A DNA stretch of 64,000 nt from Nectonema munidae (taxonomy: Eukaryota; Nematomorpha; Nectonematoida; Nectonematidae). Numbering within the stretch: position 1 is the first letter of the stretch; each line of letters starts with the position of its first letter. A program made the translations under genes and the position numbers. Under the pieces are notes generated by a model that was not told the DNA's origin, made no database searches, and was given only the letters and a program-made list of their open reading frames with translations. Of the stretch, positions 1 through 12,600 are shown piece by piece. The stretch spans positions 558,001 through 622,000 of the forward strand of contig JAUIRK010000046.1 of NCBI GenBank assembly GCA_030549495.1. Reading direction: 5' to 3'.

Positions 1-80
1 TTATGCTATTACAAATATATGCTTTGAAAATAGCACCATTAAGAAAACGATTAAACGTGGATTTCAATATTAAAAGACGT

Positions 81-180
81 CATTGATTAATTATTTAGCT
101 GTAGGAATATTTCAAAACATTTTTTGTCTTCATTGATTAATTATTTAGCTGTAGAAATATTTCAAAATATTTTTGTTCTC
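81..180. repeat. Two-copy 50-bp tandem repeat
   Basis: A 50-bp unit starting CATTGATTAATTATTTAGCT occurs twice head to tail (81-130 and 131-180) with only a few differences. No coding potential is apparent. The stretch from 1 to 1452 otherwise shows no convincing exon, only A/T-rich sequence and a GGAGTC-like hexamer patch near 790-960. Confidence 0.8.
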
Positions 181-1452
181 AGAATACGAATTTTTGTAAA
201 ACTTTTTCCACCAACACATCAATTCCGCATTGAAGAAACAAATAAATATTATTTTTAAGTATAACATTTTTATACTTCTATCGAGTGAAATTTTTGATTT
301 CGATTCATGCTAGGAACTTAAACTTTCTTTTTATTAACATGTAGTGTTACTCATAGTATATAACAAAAAGAGCCAGATTTCATGTTTTTTTATATTGTAA
401 AGAACGATATATCATATATAATTTGCAAAAAATGTGCTATTTCCACATGCTAGAATAAAATAAAAAACAAACAAAAAGAAACATGCTTTGAATTTTAAGC
501 AACAAAAAATAACTTCAAAATGGACTTTTTTTGGACAACTCTTCAAATTTAGACGTTTCCACGATATCAGTTTTTAGATGTTGATTGGCTAATGATGAAC
601 TATGTTTAGACTTTGTACATTTCCAAGTAGAATTCATAGTTTGACCAAACTTTAAATTGTATTTTATTAAAAATACAAAATTTAGATCAAAAATAATATC
701 ATTGAGAGCCCCAATCGTGTCTCATTTGTTCACACCTGGTATATATAGATTGGTTGCATTGAGGGCTGCAGATTTAGACATTTTGAAGGAATATGAGTCG
801 GAGTCGAAGCTATAATAAAATAAAATTCGAATCTGAATACAAATAATAAAAAAAAGTTTAATTTTTGTAAGCACATGGAGGAGCACTTCTTTTACCGATA
901 CCAGAATTAAAAGTTTGGAGTCTGGTTTTTGCTAGAACTTGAAGTCGGGTATTTTACCTCTGACTTGGCACTTATCACTTATTTTGTTATTTGTTGTTTA
1001 TACACATCTGTTGTAGTATCACTTTTTCTAAAATCACCTATTGTTTAGGTTCGCCTCAAATATGAATATTTAACAAAATGTACAACCGTCTTTTCTCAAT
1101 ATGATTTTTAAAATATAATTTCAAATATGAGTTCATCTTATTTTTCTAATTGGAGGTTTAGTCTTGATTTTATAAGTTGTAATTTGAAAAAGCAAAATAC
1201 TGAGTTTAATCTTTAAGCAAATGTACTGAGTTAACTGATAAAAATCCTAGATTAACTTTGGATTGAGTTCGCTTTGAAGCAATATATTGAATACAGCAGC
1301 ACTATCTAAAAGAATATAAACTATGAACACGAGGCAAGAGAAATAAAAAAAATACTGTTTAACTACGCCCTTTTTTATTTCATTGCTAAGGTCAATATAA
1401 AATCTCTTTTCTGCGCAAACCAGAAATTTCACTTTTTAAAATATTCTTTTAG

Positions 1453-4400
1453 ATCTCTTAGAGTCGTTGCTAGACAAAATTTAAACATCAAAGTATGCAA
1501 AGCTCCTTTAAGAGATAGCAAATTTGCTCTAAAGCTGGGTAAGTATTTTTCTATATTTGTATCTAATTTATAAATGAATACTTTGGAAGTTTCAAAATTT
1601 TGGATCTTATCCCTTGATATCTATGATAAAGTAGGCATTTATTTGGATTCAATATAAGAAAAGGAAACCTAACTGCATTAGTTGTTCTGTAGCAGTATTA
1701 ACAAAGGATTTTTTTATGTTTCAATATCAACTAAAAAAACAAACTATTGTTACAAAACTGTTTTTATGCTTTGTAAAGTAAATGTGCTTATGATAAATAC
1801 TAATTTTTGGAAACTTTCATTTAAGGAAACAAGCACTACAAACAAAATCTAACTCTCGTCAATACTCAAAACGTCACAAGTCCTGATTCAACTTCGGAAA
1901 AGGAATGGAATCTCAAGGTATGTGACAAATTTTTTCCTTAAATAGGCTCTTCTTTTCATTTCAATTTATCCTTTGAAAATAAGATGGGACATTCAGTAAT
2001 ATTATTATTTTTAAAAATAAATTGATATTGCGAAAAACGCATGCATACATACATAACATGATGACATCTCAGGGAAAATGTCGAAATGAATTTTGTGCAT
2101 CTACCGGCCTTTTTTGTATTCAAAAGCTTGAGAGCCATCGTGATCTTACTTTCTCGGAAAAGCAAAATATTTTTTTATTACAGAAGTAAAGTATATTCTA
2201 AAATAATAATTCTTTTGGGATTCCACTTGCATTTTCACTATGGACACGTTATTTTACTAGCTTCTGAGTTGCGCAAATCCCATGTTTACATATGTAAATT
2301 AATAAAGGCAGTGTGCTTTTCAGATTTGAAGGTAGTGGCATGACCGTACTCAACCAAGTAGCGAGAGTTTGAATCAAGAGGTGCTATACATATATACAAT
2401 ACATATCTAATCTATGAGAAAAAAAATTCATTTTAAAGTTTTCCAAATATCTACTTGATTATTATCATAGTCTTTAGATTGTTTTTGTTTTAGATTATTT
2501 TTTAACTTACTGCATTTTCTACTGTAGCTTTTATCTGAAGAATTTTGAAAAACCTCTTTCTGCTTCTGAGATAGTAATTGCATTATTTACAATTGTAATT
2601 TGAAAAATAAATAAATTTTGTATAAAATAATATTCTATAATTTTGAGAGTTCTTGCTTTTTCTATACTTTTAATAACTAGAAGGTTCATTTTCAACATAG
2701 CGATATGAAAATCAAAAATGAAAATGGTATGTAGAAATTTTTTTTTGAAATTCATGCAATTATTGTTTCCTGGATATTCCAGTTCATAAGATTCGTTGTT
2801 TCCTTCCTGATACTTGGATATTAAATGATCACAATCCATCAATCTTTTGTTTTTGATTATTGCATGAAGTAACTAACTTATTACGAGGAAGACAAAAAAA
2901 TCCACGGTCAATCAATTTTAATACCCTATGCATCCGAAGTCCTATTATCATTTCTCTTTCAAATTTCCCTGTATCTTCTTTCAGTATTAATTTTGGACTA
3001 AGTTAAGCTTCTAGATTCTAGACTGAAGGGCATTAATCACTAATCTATGCAAGAAATATTTGTACAATGCCTGATACGCATTCCATATAGGTAAGTACAG
3101 ATCTCAAACTAACTAGAAGCAGCCCGGCCCATCTTGGTCCCAACACTACCTATTTCTAGAGTTTTCAGAAATTTTATTTTTGTTTAATTCGTGAAAGATT
3201 GTGTAAATTTGACCCGTAAATAATTTATAGAGTGAAACCTCGAATATTCGAATTTTCACGTTTTCGAAGAACTGACATGCCCACTTAAAGAAAGAACGAA
3301 AGAAGTTTTCACGTATCCGAACCTGCTCGGATACTTGAGGTTCTACTGTATTTACATGTTTTATTTCACTGATGGAATCATATAAAACTAATTACAATAC
3401 ACTTCTCCATCTTAGCGGATATCTTTCTACCGACTTGGTAACACTGGTGTTTGATCAAAAATCCGTATTCATTTTTTAAAGAAGCTTCCTGAATTTTTTA
3501 ACCTTTTTCTAAGGTTCCATTTGATTGATGTATGAATTTCTTTGGGGTGGCCCTTTTAAAATTAAGGTGACCGTTGAAAAAAAGTTGTCTTTTCATTTTA
3601 AGCTCTTAAATTTAATAGAAAATTATATAAACTTAAAAAAAGGTTAAAAAAATTTTAATGAGCATTAAATAAAATATAAATTATCGACTTTTAAATATTA
3701 GACGAAATAAACTGATGAAATAACTGAGTATAAAAACAATAAAACAAAAATTCTCATATGTTTTTTTGTAGAAATAAAATTAAAAGCTAGTTTTAGAAGT
3801 TTACTTGTATATTTTCAACATATTAAAATACCTCTCCGAGTTTGTCAATTACACCAAATTTTCTATCTAAAAATTAGAGATAAATTAAATTTAGCAGTTT
3901 TTTTCGATGGATCTAATAAAAGCGTTCACTGAGCTCATAAATTTGTAATGATGTGTCCGTGCGAAAGTATGCGAATCCGCTAAATTCCACCACTGAATGC
4001 ATGGTAACAAGCATATTATTTGTTTTTCAGATTTGTTTCTTTAAAATTTTTGATAGTTTATATATATTAAACTATCATAAACAAAAAATGACTCCATTTC
4101 AGTTAACAGAAATGGCAATTAAAAAAAATAAATCGAAAATATAAAGTAATTTCAAGAAATATATTGTTCCAAAATTTTTCTTACTGCTTCAAGAGTGTTC
4201 ATTTGAAAAAAATCACAAAATGATTAATGCTTATATATAAATATGATAGTATACGTTCTTTATTTGATAAAACTACAGAGACTCTTTTCAAACATTTGCT
4301 CTTAAAGTATAATTATAACATCAATTTAATAATTTCTACACAGTACCATTCAAAAAACTATATATAGACTTGGAATTTATAAGATTACTAATTTTTACAT

Positions 4401-5654
4401 ATATTCTCAAACGCTTAATTTTGGCTTTGTATGGCATATTTATTGAAGATAATTTTTGAAAATTTTAAACGAGAAATGTCTTTGACAGATAATTTCAATT
4501 GTTATGCATTAGCTATGCCGATAAATTGAAGAAATCGCACAAAGCTGCGATAACGTTATCATGTCTTCAAGATTAATCCCATTATATTTAGATTACAGAT
4601 TTTACGCAATATCAGATACTTAAACAAATATTGAATGCTATGCAATCTTTGACATCTAAAAATGCGATGGCTGAAGAAAGTGATTATGGTTTCCCAAAAA
4701 ATTCTTCAACTTCCGATAGCTCAGACATTGCGTAAGCCGTCCTTCTTGCATTTCTTTTCCATAATTTCATCTTTTTGTGTTCCAGCGTAAATATGGAAGA
4801 AGTGAACGCGGATGAAGAACATATTATAAAGTAAATTTTATCCTATTTTTTAAGAAGCCGTTTTAAAAATTCACTTTGCAACAGTTAATAAGAGGCCAAA
4901 AATCCTCAAACATCATGGCATAATCTAATAATAATTCATTTATCACTGTTTCTGAAAAAGAGTTGCGATCTAAAGTTTGGGTGTAACATAAAATCTGTGG
5001 GACGCCGTATCAAAGTAATGATTAGTTGAAAAAACTCATTTAATGCTAAACTAAAAAATTTTCAAATAATTCTATTTACGGCATATGAACAATTTTTAAT
5101 TTGTGAATTAAAAAATAAGAAAAATGACAACGTGGCTTCACTACTAAAATTGGAGATACAATATTTAGGCTTTAGATGTCACTGGATTGTATTCTTTCGT
5201 TAGCGCTGTCCTAAACCGATTGTTGCTTTTAAGATGCTGCATTAACCAGTTATATCCTTTTATTTCAAGTGTTTCTTTACATTATATAATTAGCAAAATT
5301 ATTTAATAATTACAATTTTGATATAAAAAATAAAGGGTTTCAAAGTGATTATTTCAAACGGTTTTTTATATTATATAAAATTTTAACACCCAGTTTTATT
5401 TTTTTTTACAGAAAAGTTCGCAATTTTCTCAAAATTTTCAAAATAGTAAGCAAATAAACATTTTTGATGAGTTTTTATTTAAAATATTTTACACTTATTT
5501 CTTCTAGGATGTAATCTCTAAATCACAATTATTTGAATTAAAAAGTCTCTTGAGTGAAGAAAACCACTTCTCAGCATCACAATCGTCAATCTCATCTACT
5601 TCTCATTCTTCCTACTATATTTTATACAAACTCAAATTACAAAAAAGTTGTTAA
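1453..5654 (+). CDS. Unidentified six-exon gene (5' end not found)
   Basis: I do not recognise the product. Six exons join in frame with GT-AG borders: 1453-1538, 1826-1917, 4592-4731, 4786-4830, 5412-5445 and 5508-5654. Phases agree at every junction: CTGG/GA, AAG/ATT, GC/C, AA/A and ATA/GAT. Three introns are short (53, 62 and 287 nt); the second is 2.7 kb and could hide another exon. The readable protein is about 180 residues and low in complexity toward the end: a helical stretch TDFTQYQILKQILNAMQSL, an acidic segment, a basic KKVRNFLKIFK, then a Ser-rich tail ending LKLQKSC. A TAA stop and an AATAAA signal (5685) close it. No start codon was found, so the gene probably begins upstream of 1453 or outside the window. 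Exons 3 to 6 are the best supported. Confidence 0.5.
3230..3348. mobile_element. Short pogo/Tigger-like MITE
   Basis: A 119-bp element flanked by TA on both sides. Its ends are inverted: GAGTGAAACCTCGAATATTCG on the left against CAGTAGAACCTCAAGTATCC read from the right. TA target duplication and CAGT-AACCTC ends are typical of pogo-type non-autonomous elements. It lies in the long intron of the gene at 1453-5654. Confidence 0.6.
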
Positions 5655-5684
5655 ATTTTTAACTTCAAAAGATTTTTAATGCTC

Positions 5685-5690
5685 AATAAA
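5685..5690 (+). promoter_or_regulatory. Poly(A) signal AATAAA
   Basis: AATAAA lies 31 nt after the TAA stop of the six-exon gene, a normal spacing for 3'-end processing, and supports the placement of its last exon. Confidence 0.5.
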
Positions 5691-5699
5691 TCATTTTTA

Positions 5700-6670
5700 T
5701 ACTTAAAAAAGTATTCCTCACTTTCTTAAAAGATAGCAAAACTGGCGAAAGTTAACTCTATATTTTTCACCTAAAAAGAGTTTTTGTTGAACATTTTTAG
5801 TACAAATTTTCTTTTATAATTTTAAACAGAATTTATCTTTTTATATGGATAATCTTTTTAAATGTAGACATATTTATTAAATTCTATTTGAAAAGTTGAA
5901 AAAATGTCGTCAACCAAAAGCTTTCCTTTTTATCTTCGTGTTCTACTTCGCTTGATTGAAGATGAGGAAATGTAGTTTTCTGTAAAAGATAAAATTAATA
6001 AGTTAATATAAAATGTCATTTCAGTATTTTTTACTTTATACCACGTATTTTCAGTATCTATGCGTTATGTTTGATTTTAAAAGAATTTATTTAAAACTAA
6101 GACAGCTAAAAAAAACCTGTTTGCAATCTATTTTAAAAATAAGCGAGCATGCTGCTTTTAATTGACAAAAATAATATAATTTTAATTTACATAATAGGGC
6201 AAAAAAGTTAATTACACTCTTAAATCTTAAGCAGTACCCCTTAAAAATACAAGAATTGAAAAGTTGATCCTACAATTCCAGTAGTTCTCAATGGTTCCCA
6301 AGCGTACCACGACGAGTACTATACATTTAAAAAGATACTAGTGATCGAGAATGGGAAGATTTTTTTGTGATTTAATGATTGTTACCACTTTATCAGTCTT
6401 TAAAAGTCTATAAACAATTTCGCAACATTTTCTCTTAAAATTGCAAAAGCTAAAAGTTTAGAGAAGACAGCACGCTGAGGTTTAGCTACTTTTTACCAAA
6501 ATTTTAGAGAAAATTAAACTAATCTCTCATTATTTTGCGTCTCCATTCATCTCTATTTTGCTCGTCCCTAGAGAAGTACATAATCAAAAAATTTCCATAA
6601 ATAGTTATAAATCGTTGAATTATAGTATTTAATGCTACTAAGTTGATGCATTAAAACATGTATATTATTA
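5700..6670. other. Intergenic gap between convergent genes
   Basis: A/T-rich sequence between the 3' ends of the + gene (5654) and the - gene (6679). I see no exon, RNA or clear repeat here. A TTTATT near 6085 could be an AATAAA for the minus-strand gene. Confidence 0.4.
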
Positions 6671-6678
6671 AAAAGGTT

Positions 6679-9600
6679 TTAGTACGAGTGCTTACTTTTA
6701 TCGCGATAACTTTTAGCAGAATCGTGTCTATAATCAGATGTACTTCTGTGTTCTTTTTGAATGGCCTTAGAAGTAGACTTTGGAGCAGTATCGTCTTTAA
6801 TCATATTGCTAAGCGCTTGAGTGATAGCATTGCCGATAACTGACATCTGAGTGTTTGCGGCATTGAAGTTAGAAGGTGTACTATTGCTTAGCGTCTGCTT
6901 CATAAGCAACTGTTGTACCAAGTTGAGCACTGTTTGATTGACACTCTGTGCCTCTGATGAGTTCGAATTCATCATTGATGTATTAATCAGATTTAAAAGC
7001 GTAAGCAACAACTTCTGCGTATCTTGTTGACAGCCAGAATTACTATTATATCAAAAGAATCAATTTATTATTTTCATTTATATTGAAAGCCAATTGATGT
7101 CAAGATAATTTAATTGTCTTCAAACTATTTTTTCCAATAACTTTAACTTTTGAAAAAGGAAAATACACTTTTACTGTTTACATACGTCAACTGAAGATAG
7201 CTTGAAGACTAAAAAAATTATTTTTTCCACCAGAGACAAGCGAAACGAAATTAAAAAAGATTGAATAATAAAATAATTAACATACATTTAAAAAATAAAA
7301 AAATGAATACCTATTGCCTAAAATAATTCTTATCCTTATTTGTTCCTAACCCGTGACGTTAATATACAAACAATCCAAATTTTTTTAAAGGTTCTTGGAT
7401 TGTTCATAATATAATAAAATTCAAAATATTCACCCACTAAAATGAACAATTTTTATTATATAAGTAGATTACTCAAAACTCAGGAAGTTTACAGGTATCT
7501 TTTCTGAAAACCTTCTTTCCTGGTTCACTTAATTTGTGTGAGTAGAGGTTTGAGTTGTAGGTCTAAACTCGAAAATGTTAATGATCTAAAAAATATACTT
7601 TTCAACTTGGTAACACACACATATATATAAGCATGGGCTAATCTTTGTTAGTTCAATTTTTAACTAGCTTTCCGTAGATTAATTTCCAGAATGGAGAGTT
7701 TAAAATTATTAATGAAGCAACTTCACAGAAGTTTGTTCATTAACCAAAAAACGGGATAGCAAAATCAGAGATAAAGAAAAAAAAGCGTATCTTAAACGAT
7801 GACGAAAATTTTTATAATACAGTTACGACGATCTAGGGTTTTTAATAATTTCATATATTCCATTTTTGCTGAACTAATAAAAAAACATACTTTTTATATT
7901 CAAAATCAGAATTACAGGAATAGCTTTTAGATTAGAGGACGGTTAAGTTTTGAACAACTGCATCACATGAAGCTTGTATACAAGTGTGTTACTTTTTCAT
8001 TAAAATCCTATAAAAGCCAAACTATTTTTTTTTACCAAAGTTCCTTTGTTGACTTTGTTAAAGACCTAAAGTATGCTATAATTTATAAGCCCGACAGAAG
8101 TAAAAACGAAAGGATCCAAAATTGAAAAAATATATTTTCTGGGTCTGGATGGAATTATGCGAACAATTTAGAGGATTCTAAATAAATAAAAAATATTCGG
8201 AGCATTTAGATTGATTCTCTTTATCCAGGCGTAAGAATTTTTTTTCTTTAAAGAAAAGTAAAGTGATCTGAATAAAATGAAACATCACTTTATTTGTTAT
8301 AGCGTTGTAGATTACGAAAAATCTGTCTTTAAAAAAAGTTTCATCCGAAGATGATAATGTGAATTGTAGTTGTTGTTAGCTCCTAGATTATACTATCTCT
8401 ATATGAGTATAATCTATCAGTTCAAAACGAAACTTTGTTTAAACTGAGAAAGTATTCCATAAAAGCAAGTACTCTCAGGGAAAAGTGTAGAATTTTGTTA
8501 CACTTTCGCAGCAGCAGCGATAAACCAGTGTAATTTCAGCCAACCCGCAAAAATCCACCATAAGGTACTGCTGGCATTTTGAAGGATGTAAATTGTAGTC
8601 TTTAGAACTATTGACTCATCCATTATATGCATTTCACAAAGTTGATACTCTAAAGCGAAGGGATTTTTCAAGACCTTTTTGTCCAATAATGCCACAATAA
8701 AAGAAATTTGGTTACAAAAGTAGGTAGAAGTGCTGATATAATACTCGATCTATAACACACACCAGATACACAAAGATCACAGAAGGATGAAGTCATCATT
8801 ATATTCTTACAAGCATTCATCATAAAATAAAGCGCAATCTTTTTGGAAACAGGGCCATTGCAGAAGATTACCTATCTTTGTAAAGCGTTTTTAACTTTAC
8901 AAAAACGTACACAGTAAGTTCTTTCGCAAATAAACTACTTTCGATGACAGTATAGAAGATATTTCTAATGCAAATTCCATCTTTTTTCAGAGTACTGTTG
9001 AGCAATTTGTTTTTAAATACAAAAAACGACATTTTAAAATGTCTTTAGAGTTTAGACTGTGGACATTCTGAAAATCAAATACAGTCAAATCTGCATTAGC
9101 GGCCACATGAAATATCCCCTGCGCAAAATTACTATACTATAGATAGACCCTTTAAATAGCGGCCATCTGCCTAACGCTGCCAATCCCTAACGTGGATAGC
9201 GGCCACACATTTTGTTGTGAAAAAGCATATTGGTTACGCGATTAGTGAAAAGAAGAAAGCCATACTATTTCCTCATGGTGAGAATTTATTCGATCTATTC
9301 GATGTTACAATGTAATGATCAATCTTCACGATTAAACATCACTCTTGGTGTGATGAGTTTTGATACGAAATAGAAGTTATGCAGTTAATTATTATGCTTA
9401 AAACGTGCATTCTCTGTTTATCCAGTAAATTGCTACAAGGATTAGCAGCAATTATTGTCCACTAGCTACTACACAAATTAAACATTGAAGTTAGTAGCAG
9501 ACATCTACTTGTTTTATACAATCATATGCATTGTATCTTTCATTCAACATTGCATAGCATCAGCCCTTTTAAACTTTTCTTTAGAATTTTCTTCGAATTT

Positions 9601-12600
9601 CACAACTCTCAGGTGACTCCAAATACTGTAAAATCCTTAGGAAGCCGTGGTCCACTCTCATTTGAAAAGAAGATATCAAGATGCACGACAAAGACAGGTT
9701 AAGCGCCCGTTCCTTCGTCGAGAAGCTTTCCTCTCAGACATCGCTGCACGAGAACTCAAATCCTAAACATACTGAAGAGTAAGCAGGAATGAATCAAGGA
9801 GTTTGAAAGCAGCTTACTACTCGATCACAAGTAAGAGTTTACCGAAAAAACAACAAAGGATGAATTAAACGCAATCCAGCATTGCAACTCCACGACTTCA
9901 AGGCATCAAACGGCTGGCGGCTTTCCGTCTGCGACACAACATTATTTTTTGGCAAAATGAACGGTGATAGTGGTGGAGTCGATAGGGCTGTTGTAGTGAC
10001 TCCACGCTCCACTTCAAAGGAATAGATTGCTTTAATCGAAAGCAATCAAAGGAACATATCACTCTAATGTTGTGTGCTAACGCCCTAAGAAAAAAGGAGC
10101 CCCATATGGTGTTCGCTAAGTCAATTAAACCACGTTGCTTCGGTAGGATCCAACGTAGAGATCTTGCCGTGGACTGTCATGCAAACAAAAAGGCCCGGAT
10201 GACTAGCAATCTATTTGGACTCTTCATGACAATGCTCAATAAGAAGATGCAGCGCCAACGTTGAATGATCATCATGCTGTTTGACAATCCACCCGCACCT
10301 AGAGTTGAACGAAAAATGATCTTCCTCTCTCCTAACAGCTCCTCCATCACCCAACCCATGAAAACGACAACTCCGAGGATTCATCCAACAAATCGAGCAA
10401 AAGCCAGGAGTAACAGCTCCTGATCTCATGAGCGTATGATGTTCTCCAGACCATCTACTGGGTTACCAATCCTGAAAGGACACCAACGTTGAGGCGATTC
10501 AGAAGTGTTTTCGAAAATGTGGTATCGGTCACCAGCACGTCGATGATGAGGTCGAGCAAGAAGAGTAAAGCGATCGACTGGATGTTGTGTGCGAAAAAGA
10601 GAGATGTCCTTGCTTCGCTACCGACTACTGATTCTCATTAGGCTTCAATTGCTGATGATTTTTAGTGTCGGCCCGAGAGGATTGTGAAGTGAGCAAAGAA
10701 GAGGAGCTACAGAACGGCCAACCGAACTCAAACACAAGAGTCTTGTAGATGTCAGTAGAAGCATTTCTGATATATGGGCATTTGCAGTCAGCAATGGTTT
10801 CACCGAGATCCAAGAGAGTTGCACTGACTTAGAAGATACAGTCCAACGATAATGTCTGCGCAAAGGACAGGAGATCAAACAGATCACGATATTCGATTTC
10901 GTCAAGAAGGTTTGATGTTGGTCCTCTCTCAAAACCCAATGTCACATTTTAGGAGCAACAGTTACCAAACGGATCTTTTTGAGGCAACATGACACCGAAT
11001 GAGATACGCCCCATGGTGTCGGTAATGCGTTAGCTTGGGCATCGTAGCTGAATTTCACAAATGGAAAAAATCTTCAGTCCCATGATTAAATTTAAAGAAA
11101 TAAAATGAAGTAAATAAAAAATTTCTTAGTGATATGTTGCACAAACAACTTTGTTATCAGCTTTATATAATTAAATACAGTATTTATGTTATTATGCAAT
11201 ACAAACTTTGAAATTGCCTCTGACATATTTATTGCAGCCACCTGTCAATAGTGGTCACTTTTGTCGTTTCTCTTGGATGACCGCTATAGACAGGTTTGAC
11301 TGTATATTTTTCATACCACTTAATTCAGGTGCCAGATGAAAAAGGCCATGCCATTTATAAGGACAAAAAGTGTTTTAAGAGTTCCAGAAGCAAAAAATGG
11401 CGATATATTTCATTCTTTATCTTCATTAAAGTACGCGCGTAGATCAGTTAGTATGAAAATAACAATTCACAATCGCATGGAATAAAGTCAGAAACATGCA
11501 ATTTCAAAATCATCTGAAGCGTTGTTATCTTTTCACTATCCAAACTTCAGGTATAGAGAATTAATATATAAAAAACTATATAATATCTTGATGTCAGATA
11601 TCATAATAAAACCCTTCCGAAAATTTACATTTTTTTCTATCTCCGAAAGTTTTTTTTATCTCCAAAAACACAGCGAACAAACTTAAAGAACGAAAAAACG
11701 AAGCTAAATGCGATTCAAAGTGGTGAATCTTCCAAATCTTTAGTTTCTCTTCAGCTAACTAATATAGATATTTTTGGTTAGCAAAGTTTCTGAGCCATTT
11801 TGTCCAAGACAAGCTATCTTACCATTTTCTTTAATAACATTTAATAGTTAGCTCCTTTTTTGAGTTTGATTCCACTATTTTAAGATCAAAAATTGAACAG
11901 GACGTCGTTTTAAAAATTGCCAATATGATTTTACAACTTTCGATTATATATAAAATAAACTCGAGTGGCTTTTCGTTGAAAAATTTCTATCCCATAAAAA
12001 ATCTTATATTCAAAGAGCCGTGCCTTTGCTTACATTATTTTTCCAAATTTTTCGTAAACAATTTCAAATAAGTATATAGACGTCCTAAGCAATAATTGAG
12101 CCATTTCCATTCAATTCCGTAAATTCAATTGTCAATTTACTATATTCCAAACTATGTACAATTGTCATAGCAATGTAATGCTTCAAAATATGAAATGAAT
12201 ATTAAGCAATTGTGACCTAACTTTATAATATTTAAGTTTCGGTTATATTTTCATTTTGCGCAAAATTTGGGCTCTAAACAAAAATAATTCATTCTTTCGA
12301 TGAAAGCAGACTTTTATGAATGTTTTCAAAATAGAATCAACTTTTTCAAGATATCTTGGTTCTAAAAAATATAGCAAATAAATATATTTCTGTAGTCATG
12401 TGAATTGTTCTTATTCTGTTTCCTCATTCTTTCTTTTTTCGTACTTGTTCTCTTTCTCATTACGTCCTATCATGACAAAGGAGGGATGGCGTGAAAGAAG
12501 ATTGCAATGCATAGTGATTGATTGGATGACTTTAAATGAGTATATTCAAAAGAGAATAGTGCGAGAAAAGATACATTATTATATATCTGCTTCAATTGGA

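Noticed and set aside
10177-10932. Minus-strand frames of 60-95 codons
   Set aside because: Antisense shadows of the plus-strand Tigger transposase remnant at 9082-11302.
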